From Gammaproteobacteria bacterium (GTDB lineage Bacteria; Pseudomonadota; Gammaproteobacteria; Steroidobacterales; Woeseiaceae): DNA of 64,000 bases. A model generated the notes under the pieces. It saw only the letters and a program-made list of their open reading frames with translations, was not told where the DNA came from and searched no databases. Shown here piece after piece: positions 16,488-25,874 of the stretch; within the stretch, counting starts at the first letter, position 1, and each line of letters starts with the position of its first letter. The position numbers were made by a program, and so were the translations under genes. The stretch is from positions 1 through 64,000 of the forward strand of contig JAHEFG010000045.1 in assembly GCA_024640305.1 (NCBI GenBank), read 5' to 3'.

Positions 16488-19004
16488 CTACAGCATGTCG
16501 TACTTCAAACGCAGGTACCAGAACGAGCCGTTAAATCCGAATGGGCTGAACTGGCTGTAGCGATTGCCTACGCCAGCTGCAGCACCCGGGTTCTCGTCAG
16601 GTGTTGTATCAAAAGCATTCTGCGCACCGAGAACAACGGTCAGGCTGTCGCTCCAGTGGTATGCCGCTTCGAGGTCGACGAGGCTCTTGCCACTGTAGGT
16701 GTTACCGTCTTCTGAATCGTACCAGTCATCGTAGTAGCTGAGCCGAGCCAGGAAACGCCACTTGTCCCAGTGGTGATTCGCGGAGATGTTGTACCGCGTC
16801 TCAGGCAGGCCTTCCTCGTACTCACGAATTCGCGTCTCGCCAACAGCATCGGTGGCAGCTGTAACACTTGTATCCGTGTTGTTGTATGCGAGGCTGAACA
16901 CCGTGTTCGAGTTAGACCAGTCCATGGGATAAGTCGCGACGATATCGAAGCCCTTGGTCTCGGTATCGAACTGGTTAGCAAAGAAACGGAAGTTCTGCAG
17001 GTTGCCAGCGCTCGTAATACCCGCGTCGATCAGATCCTGAACCTCTTCAGGTGTTAGAGCAAAGTCCTGTGTCAGACTCAGACGATCATCAACATCGATC
17101 TGGAAATAGTCGATGGTTACGTCAAGAGCCCCAACATGGAAGAACGTGCCGACCGTGAGGCTTGTCGAATCTTCAGGCTCCAACGGCGCGCCACCGCGCA
17201 ACAGTGCAGGTGGTGACGTCGAAGGCACCGTGCCATTGTTGACGAGATCCCCAAGATCAATATCGAACTCTGTTGACACGTTGAACGCGTTTGACTGCCC
17301 CGGTGTCGGCGCCTTGAAGCCAGTACTAATCGTACCGCGCAGGCCGAAGTTGTCGGTCACCCGGAAGTTAGCAGCGAGCTTGTAGTTGGTCGTCGTACCA
17401 AAATCGTCAAAGTCCTCGTAACGAACGGCTGCAGCGACCAGCAATTGGTCAGTTGGCTCCCATTCACCATCGACATACAGAGAGATGTTCTTGCGACTAA
17501 ACACGCCACCAGCGATGTTGCTGAAACCCGGGAAACCATTCGAAGCAGCACTAAAACCCTGATCTGCCAGAGAACCGATCGCAAATGACTCCTCCTGGCC
17601 AACCGTGACTTCGAACTGTTCGTTTCGCCATTCAGCACCGAACGCAATATTGGTGCTATCGGTTGGCGAGTAACCGAAGTCCAGGTTAAACATCTGCTCA
17701 ACCTGCGTGTAATCACCCGGGTTAAATCTCGTAGGTGTTGCAGGCCCGAGCGACGCATTCACAGTATTGTTAATAAAGAAATCGACGTCGTTCATGCCAG
17801 CTCCGGCGCTAACATCCCACCGAATGCCATTTTCCATTTCTCCGCGGACACCAGCGGTCAGCGCAATATCTTTGACATCACCGCCGAAGCGTGGCGTAAA
17901 CCCGCCCGGGAATATCTCCTGGAACGAGAAACAGTTGGGATCAGCAAAAACCTGTGCCAGGGCAACCGGATCCGGCACGTCGTCCGTAATAGTAACGGTA
18001 GGACAATTGGCAGAGCCATCCAGGATGCCATCTTCCGCATCAAGCATGTCGCCGATCAACAAAGTGTCACCGCCGTCACCGCTAAATACAGCACCGCGGT
18101 TGTTGGGATTTCGGAAGTAGAAGCCGCCGTCTACATGTTTCGTGGCGAAATTACCGTGAGCGTAAGCGCTCGTTCCGTTGCCCATATCAAGGCCGAAGTT
18201 TGCGAATACCTTTAGCTCGTTAGTGATTTCCGGTGAGCCCCAGATTTGTGCCGGATTGGCAACCGCTGTGTTACCTGCAGCAATTAGGCCTGCGGCATCG
18301 TCACGTTGTACGGATCGATCCGTAGCATCGGCTTCCCCGTACTCAAAACTGAAATTTGCGAAACCATCATTACCTAATGGCAAACCGATGTTTCCGGAGA
18401 TGCTGTAAGCCTGCCCATCGCCTTCGCTGTATTCGCCAACCTTAGCTTCAATCGATGCGCCTTCGGCGTCGTCTTTGAGGATGAAGTTCATCACACCGGC
18501 GATTGCGTCTGAACCGTACTGAGCCGCGGCACCGTCACGCAAAACCTCTACCCGCTTCAATGCAATCGAAGGAATAGGGGAAATGTCGGGCCCCTGCGCC
18601 CCGTCCGCTACGCCGTTGCCGAGCCAGTAAATAACTGCAGCTCTGTGACGACGCTTACCATTCACCAGAACCAGCGTATGGTCCGGCGCCAAACCGCGCA
18701 GGTTTGCCGGGCGAACGATTGTCGCGGCATCACTGATCGGTTGGGTATTGACGTTGTAGGAAGGAACGATATTTCGTACGAGGTTGACGAGATCTGTGTC
18801 ACCCTGATCCGTAAAGTACTCGGCTGACAATACGTCTACTGGCGCTGTTGAGTCTTCAACAGACCTGGCGCGCGAACGCGTTCCGGTCGTCACGACTTCC
18901 TCAATCATTTCTTCGCCTTGAGCAAACGTGCTTTGCGGTAATACGATAGCTAGCGGCAGCGCCAAGCTAAGCAATACCCCCTGCTTGGTTATTTTCATAA
19001 TCAC
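16488..19004 (-). CDS. TonB-dependent receptor
   Basis: The 838-residue protein has a signal peptide ending FAQ at about 29, a TonB-box-like start MIEEVVTTGTRSRARSVEDS, and a plug domain at about 45-170 (NLRGLAPDHTLVLVNGKRRH, VEVLRDGAAAQYGSDAIAGV). A 22-strand-type barrel follows. It lacks the carboxypeptidase-like domain of the other receptor. The GTG at 19004 has AGGGG eight bases upstream; ATG at 18998 is the alternative. The divergent neighbours encode a purine nucleoside permease and an NCS2 purine permease, so nucleosides or purines are a reasonable guess for its ligand. Nothing in the sequence itself proves this. Confidence 0.92.
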   Translation of the reverse strand: MIMKITKQGVLLSLALPLAIVLPQSTFAQGEEMIEEVVTTGTRSRARSVEDSTAPVDVLSAEYFTDQGDTDLVNLVRNIVPSYNVNTQPISDAATIVRPANLRGLAPDHTLVLVNGKRRHRAAVIYWLGNGVADGAQGPDISPIPSIALKRVEVLRDGAAAQYGSDAIAGVMNFILKDDAEGASIEAKVGEYSEGDGQAYSISGNIGLPLGNDGFANFSFEYGEADATDRSVQRDDAAGLIAAGNTAVANPAQIWGSPEITNELKVFANFGLDMGNGTSAYAHGNFATKHVDGGFYFRNPNNRGAVFSGDGGDTLLIGDMLDAEDGILDGSANCPTVTITDDVPDPVALAQVFADPNCFSFQEIFPGGFTPRFGGDVKDIALTAGVRGEMENGIRWDVSAGAGMNDVDFFINNTVNASLGPATPTRFNPGDYTQVEQMFNLDFGYSPTDSTNIAFGAEWRNEQFEVTVGQEESFAIGSLADQGFSAASNGFPGFSNIAGGVFSRKNISLYVDGEWEPTDQLLVAAAVRYEDFDDFGTTTNYKLAANFRVTDNFGLRGTISTGFKAPTPGQSNAFNVSTEFDIDLGDLVNNGTVPSTSPPALLRGGAPLEPEDSTSLTVGTFFHVGALDVTIDYFQIDVDDRLSLTQDFALTPEEVQDLIDAGITSAGNLQNFRFFANQFDTETKGFDIVATYPMDWSNSNTVFSLAYNNTDTSVTAATDAVGETRIREYEEGLPETRYNISANHHWDKWRFLARLSYYDDWYDSEDGNTYSGKSLVDLEAAYHWSDSLTVVLGAQNAFDTTPDENPGAAAGVGNRYSQFSPFGFNGSFWYLRLKYDML

Positions 19005-19326
19005 TGGTAATTCCCCTTAAATAAATTACGCTGCGCGGCGAAACGGCGGCAGAATCCTTCCAACGAGTCGATTTGCGTAGCGATCACCTCTTTTTTAACA
19101 GATTAGGTTAGATCAATGTTAGTTGTTTTTTTGCAACAAAAAGGTACAACTGCAACTTTTCGGCTTATTTAAGTCATTTCCTCTGTTGGCAAAATGCCAC
19201 GAATCCTTGTACCTGTGCGCCGGTAAGAGGCCATACGGCGAAACGCGCGCGAAGCTTGCTGAGCTCGCATGCCCGGTGCGGTAATATCCATCGGCCCCGA
19301 ATATAAGAATAATAAGAGGATCGGCA
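19005..19326. other. Divergent intergenic region between receptor and NUP gene
   Basis: This 322-base gap holds the start signals of two divergent genes: AAGGGG for the receptor and GAGGA seven bases before the NUP start. A T-rich tract with GTTG and CAAC flanks lies at 19117-19134 and could form a weak hairpin. I see no convincing coding frame or RNA gene. Confidence 0.5.
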
Positions 19327-20430
19327 ATGCCAGAAGCGCGACCCGCACGCACCAATCGATGTTCTCTGCAGCGAGCACTGTGGCTTGGCCTGGCCTGCCT
19401 TATGGCCGCGATGCCTGTGCGCGCTGGCGAGGAGCGCCTGCCGGTAAAAGTCGTAATCGCTACAATGTTCGAGCGGGGCGAAGTGACCGGAGATGTCCCC
19501 GGGGAGTTGCAGTTGTGGGTAGAAAGGCTGCATCTCGATAAATCGCTGGCCTTTCCGCTTGGACAGCAAGACCTTTTTATGAACGATGACGGTGTTATGG
19601 CCGTTTTACTCGGTGGTGGCATCGCGAACGCCACAGCGTCCGTGATGGCGCTGGGTCTTGATCCGCGTTTTGACCTGTCGAAAACCTACTGGCTGATTGC
19701 AGGCATCGCAGGTGGCGACCCGGCTGATATTTCGCTGGGCTCTGCCGCGTGGGCTCGCCATGTCGTTGATGGCGACCTGCTGTACGAGATCGATGGCCGG
19801 GAAATTCCCGATCACTGGCCGTACGGCATGGTGCCGCTGGGCGCGAGCGAACCGGCTGACGATCCTGAAGACATCAAGACCGGCTGGACCGTGGACACGA
19901 TTTCTTTCAGCCTGAACGAACAACTGGTCGACTGGGCTTACTCGATAAGCAAGGATATCCAACTTGCAGATTCGGAGGGTATTGCCGCTTACCGCGACAT
20001 GTACGCCGGCTACGCGCAGGCGCAGAGACCACCTTTTGTGACGATAGGCGATACGCTGAGTGCCAGCACATACTGGCATGGCGAGTTATTCAATCGCTGG
20101 GCAAACGACTGGGTCAAGCTGTACGCAGGAGCCGACGCAAGTTTCGTGACGTCGAATATGGAAGACAGCGGAACGCTGACTTCCCTGCGGCGCCTGGGGC
20201 GAACCGGCCGTGTCGATACAGACCGGGTGCTGGTGCTGCGTACCGTAAGCAATTACACGATGCCGCCGCCAGGCAAGACAGCACAATGGAGCCGCACCGC
20301 GCCCTTCCCAGACAACGGTCTCCCGTCACTGGAGGCCGCGTTCGTTGTCGGCAACACTGTGGTCCAGGCACTTCTGGCCGACTGGCCGCGTAATCAAAAG
20401 CGCTTGCCGCAAGCCAAGAGTGATGAGTAA
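19327..20430 (+). CDS. Purine nucleoside permease (NUP family), periplasmic
   Basis: The 367-residue protein has a signal peptide (about 1-33, ending VRAG) followed by the NUP family body. Conserved stretches include KVVIATMFERGE, VAVLLGGGIANA-like VMAVLLGGGIANATAS, YWLIAGIAGGDP and TSNMEDSGTLTSL. The fold resembles nucleoside phosphorylases. NUP was described in Candida as a nucleoside transporter; bacterial members are exported and their biochemistry is less clear. The start has GAGGA at good distance. It is followed after three bases by an NCS2 permease, which supports a purine uptake role. Confidence 0.88.
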   Translation: MPEARPARTNRCSLQRALWLGLACLMAAMPVRAGEERLPVKVVIATMFERGEVTGDVPGELQLWVERLHLDKSLAFPLGQQDLFMNDDGVMAVLLGGGIANATASVMALGLDPRFDLSKTYWLIAGIAGGDPADISLGSAAWARHVVDGDLLYEIDGREIPDHWPYGMVPLGASEPADDPEDIKTGWTVDTISFSLNEQLVDWAYSISKDIQLADSEGIAAYRDMYAGYAQAQRPPFVTIGDTLSASTYWHGELFNRWANDWVKLYAGADASFVTSNMEDSGTLTSLRRLGRTGRVDTDRVLVLRTVSNYTMPPPGKTAQWSRTAPFPDNGLPSLEAAFVVGNTVVQALLADWPRNQKRLPQAKSDE

Positions 20431-20433
20431 GTC

Positions 20434-21726
20434 GTGAGCCTGGATTCCTTTTTTGAGCTGAAGAAGCACAATACAAGCCCCGGCATCGAGTCGATGGCGG
20501 GGCTTACTACCTTCCTGACGATGGCTTACATCACGGTGGTTAACCCATCGATCCTTGCAAGCGCAGGCATGGATTTCGGCGCCGTATTTGTCGCGACCTG
20601 TATTGCCGCAGCATTCGGATCAATCGTGATGGGTCTGCACGGCAACTACCCAATCGCGCAGGCACCGGGCATGGCGCAGAACGCGTTCTTCACATTTGGC
20701 GTCGTGCTCGGCATGGGAAATAACTGGCAGACCGCCCTGGGAGCCGTGTTCATTTCCGGCGTCATTTTTGTGGCTCTGAGCCTGTCGCCGGTGCGCGAAT
20801 GGTTGGTCAACGCGATCCCGAGAAACCTGAAGCTGGGAATGGCTGCGGGCATCGGACTGTTTCTCGGCTTCATAGCACTCAAGAATGCCGGCATTGTCGT
20901 CGACCACGAGGCAACGCTGGTCGCCCTCGGTGACATCGTTAGCTTCGAGCCAATCGTCTGCATGATTGGGTTCGTTACAATAGCCGCCCTCTCCGCCCGA
21001 AAAATTACCGGCGCTGTCATCATCGGAACCTTGCTGGCCGCATGCATTGGCTGGCTATTTGGTAATGTCGAGTTCAACGGCATCGTTGCAATGCCACCGT
21101 CACCGGCACCCGTATTTCTGCAACTCGATATCGCCGCCGCATTTAAATTATCGATGGTGACCGTCGTGCTTTCGATGCTGATCGTCGATGTCTTCGACAC
21201 CGCAGGCACACTTATCGCTGTATCGACGCGAGCCAACCTTCTCGATGAAAGCGGCAAACTACCGCGCTTGAAAAAAGCACTGTTGGCGGATTCGAGCGCC
21301 ACGGTTGTCGGCGCCCTGGCCGGCACATCGTCGACGACAAGTTATATCGAGAGCGCCGCCGGTGTGGAGGCTGGAGGACGAACCGGCCTGACGGCGGTTG
21401 TTTGCGGGCTGTTGTTCCTTGGCTGCCTGTTCTTTGCGCCACTGGCGCAGAGTGTACCGGCCTATGCCACGGCTTCTGCACTGTTATTTGTGGCCTGCCT
21501 GATGGCTCGCAGTCTTGCTGATCTCGATTGGGATGACATCACGGAAAGCGCACCCGCGGTAATCGCAGCAATCGCGATGCCGTTGTCTTTCTCCATTGCC
21601 GAAGGCATCGGCCTCGGATTCATCAGTTATATTCTTATCAAGATTATTAGTGGACGGGCCCGTGATTGCTCCATCGCCGCGTATGTCATCGCGGTCATCT
21701 TTGGGCTCAAATACATATTCCTGTGA
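20434..21726 (+). CDS. NCS2-type purine permease (AzgA/GhxP-like)
   Basis: The 430-residue integral membrane protein starts at GTG 20434, three bases after the NUP stop. Features of the adenine/guanine/hypoxanthine branch are FLTMAYITVVNPSIL near 30, the NYPIAQAPGMAQNAFFTF segment near 75-90, VVLSMLIVDVFDTAGTL near 255 and SSTTSYIESAAGVEAGGRTG near 310-328. About 12-14 membrane segments are expected in the inner membrane. Function: proton-coupled uptake of adenine, guanine or hypoxanthine. Close coupling with NUP suggests a shared substrate route from nucleoside or base in the periplasm to the cytoplasm. Confidence 0.92.
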   Translation: MSLDSFFELKKHNTSPGIESMAGLTTFLTMAYITVVNPSILASAGMDFGAVFVATCIAAAFGSIVMGLHGNYPIAQAPGMAQNAFFTFGVVLGMGNNWQTALGAVFISGVIFVALSLSPVREWLVNAIPRNLKLGMAAGIGLFLGFIALKNAGIVVDHEATLVALGDIVSFEPIVCMIGFVTIAALSARKITGAVIIGTLLAACIGWLFGNVEFNGIVAMPPSPAPVFLQLDIAAAFKLSMVTVVLSMLIVDVFDTAGTLIAVSTRANLLDESGKLPRLKKALLADSSATVVGALAGTSSTTSYIESAAGVEAGGRTGLTAVVCGLLFLGCLFFAPLAQSVPAYATASALLFVACLMARSLADLDWDDITESAPAVIAAIAMPLSFSIAEGIGLGFISYILIKIISGRARDCSIAAYVIAVIFGLKYIFL

Positions 21727-21738
21727 GTACCCCGTGAT

Positions 21739-23406
21739 ATGAAAAAAGTACCCATGCTGTACCTGGCAGCACTTATAGCTGTATCTATTTCAGTCACGAC
21801 CGGCACTGCATCAGCCCATGACGGTGAGGAGCATGACAATCTTGCGCCACCACTTATCCTTGGCGTACTTGATTTCCCCAATTCGGGTTCTGACGACGCA
21901 CAGGACGCCTTCGATCGCGGCGTAAAACTGCTGCACAGTTTCGAGTTCAATGATGCGCGCGCTGCGTTTATCGAAGCACAGTCGATCGATCCCGGATTTG
22001 CCATGGCGATCTGGGGCGAGGCGATGACGCTGAATCATCCACTCTGGGCACAACAGGATCGCGAAACAGCGCTGGAGGTACTGGCCAAGCTGCCGCGACG
22101 CGGTGAAAGAAAGGCCACGGCGCGTGAGGAGCGTTACCTCGATGCGGTTTTCACACTCTACGGCGAGGGCGACAAGCCATCCCGGGATCGCGCATACAGG
22201 GATGCGATGCGCAAGATATATGAGGACTACCCAGACGACCTCGAAGCGGCCGCGTTTTACTCACTTTCTATACTGGGTTCTGTCTACGAGCGGGACTTTC
22301 GCACTTACATGAAGGCGGCGTCCATCGCCGAGGAAGTATTTGCCAAACAGCCCAAACATCCCGGGGCCGCTCACTACCTTATCCACAGTTACGACGACCA
22401 GATTCACGCGCCGCTGGGCCTTAGGGCCGCGCGTGAGTACTCGAAGATCGCACCGGCCGCGTCACACGCTCAGCATATGGTGTCGCATATTTACACGTCT
22501 CTCGGCATGTGGGATGAGGTCGTCGACGCAAACATTACAGCCGTGCGAGTTTCCGAGGAAAGCATGCAGCGATCGGGCCGCGACCTGGCAATGCGCAGCA
22601 AGCACGCGCTGCACTGGCTCGAATATGCGCTGCTGCAACAGGGCCGCTTCGACGAAGCACGGGACGCGCTGCAGATGATGAAAGCGGATGTCGCCGTCCT
22701 GCCGGATGCCGGGAACCGTCGGCACAACGCAATGTTGCGCGCCAGTTATGCCGTCGAGGATCCACTTGCGGCGCGCATCCTGATGCCAACCGATACTACC
22801 GGGCTATCGCTGTATGAATACGCCATAGATAGGTTTAGCAGTGCCTTCGTCGCGATCGCAAAAGGCAATGCCGATACAGCACGCACTGAGCTTGACCAGC
22901 TAAAGGCACGAATTGAAGGCGCCAGGGTGCTAAGTGTGGAGGAAGGTCTGCACGGAGACGACAGCGCCTCATCAGCAGACGACTTCCTCCTCGCAACGAT
23001 CGTTGCGCGTCAATTAGAAGCACTGCTGTTGTTTCGCAGCGGCGATGCCGATCAGGCCATTCGTATCATGGCCAGTGCTGTAGAAGACGAGAATGCCAGG
23101 CCGTTGTATTACGGCCCACCTCATGTACCCAAGCCTTCGAGCGAATTGTTAGGTGAAATGTTGCTGACGCTTGGCCGACACGATGAAGCGATTGCACAGT
23201 TCCAGGCTTCCCTGGAGCGAAACACCAGCAAGTCGCAATCCATGCTGGGGCTGGCACGAGCGCAGGAGGCTGTAGCTGATAGCGCAGCAGCTCAATCCTG
23301 GCAACAGGTCGCGGACAACTGGCGGGGTGACATCGACACGATCCGCAATCTGCAATACAGCTGGCTGACAAGCAGTGTCAGCAAATTAGCGCCGTCCGGA
23401 AACTAG
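21739..23406 (+). CDS. Secreted TPR-repeat protein of unknown function
   Basis: The 555-residue protein has a signal peptide (about 1-26) and a mature N-terminus rich in His, Asp and Glu (AHDGEEHD). TPR helices follow, starting with AFDRGVKLLHSFEFNDARAA, and more repeats occur towards the C-terminus (GRHDEAIAQFQASLERNTSK). It lies 12 bases after the purine permease and is probably co-transcribed. The acidic and histidine cluster might bind metal, which is an inference from composition only. No catalytic motif is seen. The Shine-Dalgarno signal is poor, so coupling to the upstream gene is likely. Confidence 0.82.
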   Translation: MKKVPMLYLAALIAVSISVTTGTASAHDGEEHDNLAPPLILGVLDFPNSGSDDAQDAFDRGVKLLHSFEFNDARAAFIEAQSIDPGFAMAIWGEAMTLNHPLWAQQDRETALEVLAKLPRRGERKATAREERYLDAVFTLYGEGDKPSRDRAYRDAMRKIYEDYPDDLEAAAFYSLSILGSVYERDFRTYMKAASIAEEVFAKQPKHPGAAHYLIHSYDDQIHAPLGLRAAREYSKIAPAASHAQHMVSHIYTSLGMWDEVVDANITAVRVSEESMQRSGRDLAMRSKHALHWLEYALLQQGRFDEARDALQMMKADVAVLPDAGNRRHNAMLRASYAVEDPLAARILMPTDTTGLSLYEYAIDRFSSAFVAIAKGNADTARTELDQLKARIEGARVLSVEEGLHGDDSASSADDFLLATIVARQLEALLLFRSGDADQAIRIMASAVEDENARPLYYGPPHVPKPSSELLGEMLLTLGRHDEAIAQFQASLERNTSKSQSMLGLARAQEAVADSAAAQSWQQVADNWRGDIDTIRNLQYSWLTSSVSKLAPSGN

Positions 23407-23478
23407 TGCGGCGCACGCAGAACGACTGTAGTCAGATCCTGACATAGCAAGAGACACATCCAACACGGGATGGAGTAT

Positions 23479-25587
23479 TCAGGCTGCAGAGCCGGCGATC
23501 TTTACAAGCAATGCCATGAAATCGGCGGCTGACAGCGCCGGGCTACAGATATAGCCTTGAATATGTTGGCAGTTGTGGCTGCGCAGAAACTCAAGCTGCT
23601 CCCTGGTTTCCACGCCTTCCGCAACAACGTTCAAGCCCAGTTGATGGGACATAGCGAGGATAGCTGCGCAGATCGCAGCGTCGTCAGCATCCTGATGGAG
23701 ATCCTTTACGAACGAGCGGTCGATCTTGATCGTATCGATTGGAAAGCGTTTCAGGTAACTCAGTGACGAGTAGCCAGTACCAAAATCGTCGATTGATAAA
23801 GCGACGCCCGCTTCCTTCAGGATCTTGAGTTCAACCAACGTTTTTTCGACGTCCTGCAGGAGGACACTCTCGGTAATTTCCAGTTCCAGAAATCTCGTGT
23901 CAATGGCGGCATCCACTACCGCCTCATGGACGTCTTTTACAAGTCCGCCATCACGAAACTGGTGGCTCGAAATGTTGACTGATACCGGTACGGCTCCCAC
24001 TGGCGACGTAGACCATACTTTCACTTGCCTGCAGGCTTCACGAAGAACATATCGACCAATCGGTACGATCAGTCCCGTCTCCTCCGCTATAGGCACAAAA
24101 TCACCGGGGGCAACCGCACCTCTTGTAGGGTGATGCCAGCGCAACAGCGCTTCTGCACCCACCAGCCGAAATGTTTCCGCGTCAACTTTCGGCTGGAAGT
24201 GAACTTCGAACTGTTCTTCGTCGATTGCCGTCCGAATCAGATTTTCAAGATCCAGTCTGTGCAATGATTTCGTGCGCATTGTCTCGGAATAGAATTTGAA
24301 GTTATTTCGGCCGACATTTTTCGCGCGATACATTGCCGAATCAGCGTTCATCAGCAGCTCTTCGCCAGTTTTGCCATCCTGCGGATAGATGGCTATACCT
24401 ATACTCGGCGTTACGACGAACTGGTGTCCGGCACAGGTGAACGGCGGTGTCAGGGAATCGATTATGCGATTAGCAACCGTGGCAACCGATTCTTCCGAAT
24501 CGACGCCGTACAGTTTGATTACAAACTCGTCGCCACCGAGACGTGCGAGTTTTATATTGCCACTTGCCGCGGGATCAAGGTGCGCGACTGAGTCAGTGGA
24601 CCGAGTGCACTTGGCCAGCCTGTGAGCAACATCTTTGAGCAACTCGTCACCAATGGTATGCCCAAGTGTGTCGTTGATACGCTTGAATCGGTCGAGGTCG
24701 ACAAACAGAACCGCGAATTTCTCACCGTCTCGTTTTGCGATTCCTATGGTTCGCTCCAGGCTCTGGCTGAAAAACTCCCGGTTAGGCAGTTCGGTTAACT
24801 CATCGTAATACGCAAGATTGTAAATCTTTTCCTCTGCACTCTTACGTTCGGTTATGTCCCGAACGATCGCAAGAACAGTGTTCTTGTCTCGAGTAACAAA
24901 CCGGGTTTCCAGGTGGATATCGAGCGCCTCAATAACATGCTCGTACACTTGCGGCTTACCCGTCTCAAGCGCTTTCCTTATGCACGCAAGTGCGCCGTCG
25001 TCGTTTTCGCACGGATAGAAATGAATTTGCGATGCGGTCGACAATGCTTTCAGTTGCAGCGTATGTGTCGCGTCCGGACCGCTCAATCCGTTCTGAACTT
25101 CCCCGTCTTCATTGACGACGAAGATGAGGTCAGGAATGGCACGAATCAGTCCGGTGAGGTCGCTAAGTGAGCGGGCAGTTTTTAGTGCGTACCTAATGCG
25201 ATGCGGCAGGACTGGCAGCGAGATCGGTCGGAATATGATGTCAGTGGCACCAATACGATAGGCACGCTCTACAGAATCTTCGTCATCCCTCTCGGTGATC
25301 ATAAAGATCGGTGTCTCCCGACCGGACTCCAGTTTTCTTATCGACTCACATACGTCGAATCCGCTTGGATCCGCCGATTGAATATCCACTAGTACGGCAT
25401 CGGGCTGCGTCTTCACGAACAAGTCGAACGCCGACTTACCATCATCGGCGGACACGATGCGAAAACCGAATTCGCTGAGAACGGTCCAGATCAACTTGCG
25501 CTGATTGGCGTCGTCGGCCGCAAGCAGCACGAGCGGTTTTCGCATTATTTGTGTATTGGCTGACATGCCACTGATTTTTTGCGCCAT
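23479..25587 (-). CDS. Response regulator with GGDEF and EAL domains
   Basis: The 702-residue protein comprises a receiver domain (about 15-135), a PAS-like region (about 145-260, AIPDLIFVVNEDGEV), GGDEF (about 275-440) and EAL (about 455-695). The receiver has the acidic pair (AADDANQ) and phospho-acceptor Asp (AVLVDIQ), but the usual Lys of the KP motif is Arg (FRPIS). GGDEF keeps RLGGDEF at about 349-355. EAL keeps EALLRW near 478, DDFGTGYSSL and the KIDRSF segment. Both activities are possible, making or degrading cyclic di-GMP. The RSTD that would form the inhibitory site is pushed away from RLGGDEF by an insertion. ATG 25587 is used; ATG 25566 is an alternative. No partner kinase is adjacent. 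Confidence 0.92.
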   Translation of the reverse strand: MAQKISGMSANTQIMRKPLVLLAADDANQRKLIWTVLSEFGFRIVSADDGKSAFDLFVKTQPDAVLVDIQSADPSGFDVCESIRKLESGRETPIFMITERDDEDSVERAYRIGATDIIFRPISLPVLPHRIRYALKTARSLSDLTGLIRAIPDLIFVVNEDGEVQNGLSGPDATHTLQLKALSTASQIHFYPCENDDGALACIRKALETGKPQVYEHVIEALDIHLETRFVTRDKNTVLAIVRDITERKSAEEKIYNLAYYDELTELPNREFFSQSLERTIGIAKRDGEKFAVLFVDLDRFKRINDTLGHTIGDELLKDVAHRLAKCTRSTDSVAHLDPAASGNIKLARLGGDEFVIKLYGVDSEESVATVANRIIDSLTPPFTCAGHQFVVTPSIGIAIYPQDGKTGEELLMNADSAMYRAKNVGRNNFKFYSETMRTKSLHRLDLENLIRTAIDEEQFEVHFQPKVDAETFRLVGAEALLRWHHPTRGAVAPGDFVPIAEETGLIVPIGRYVLREACRQVKVWSTSPVGAVPVSVNISSHQFRDGGLVKDVHEAVVDAAIDTRFLELEITESVLLQDVEKTLVELKILKEAGVALSIDDFGTGYSSLSYLKRFPIDTIKIDRSFVKDLHQDADDAAICAAILAMSHQLGLNVVAEGVETREQLEFLRSHNCQHIQGYICSPALSAADFMALLVKIAGSAA

Positions 25588-25874
25588 TACCCACGGTAAG
25601 TTCTTGTAATCAAAAAGAATAAGGTTAGACCTGAGGTGAGTCCGCGACGGGGGTCACAATTAGCACATGTCAATAGGGATATTGCGAGCGGAAACCTGGT
25701 GATTGCCGGATCTAGCCGCGCCGACTTAAGTCCGCTGTGGACGAAGTGAGAATCAATCTCGTCGATGGCGATGGCAACCGGAGATCGACGGATTCTCTCC
25801 AGGTTGCCGGCAGGATTGCAAACGGCTAACTGCTGAGCAATAGTCCCGACTGGGAAACTAAACCGGGAAATCTG
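25588..25874. other. Intergenic region with a strong hairpin
   Basis: This 287-base divergent gap contains a long stem at 25773-25808: GGCAACC plus GGAGA pair with TCTCC plus GGTTGCC, giving 12 base pairs with one bulged A. A smaller stem lies at 25749-25761. There is no T tract, so it is not a simple terminator. It may be a leader structure of the phosphatase gene. No coding frame is convincing. Confidence 0.4.
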
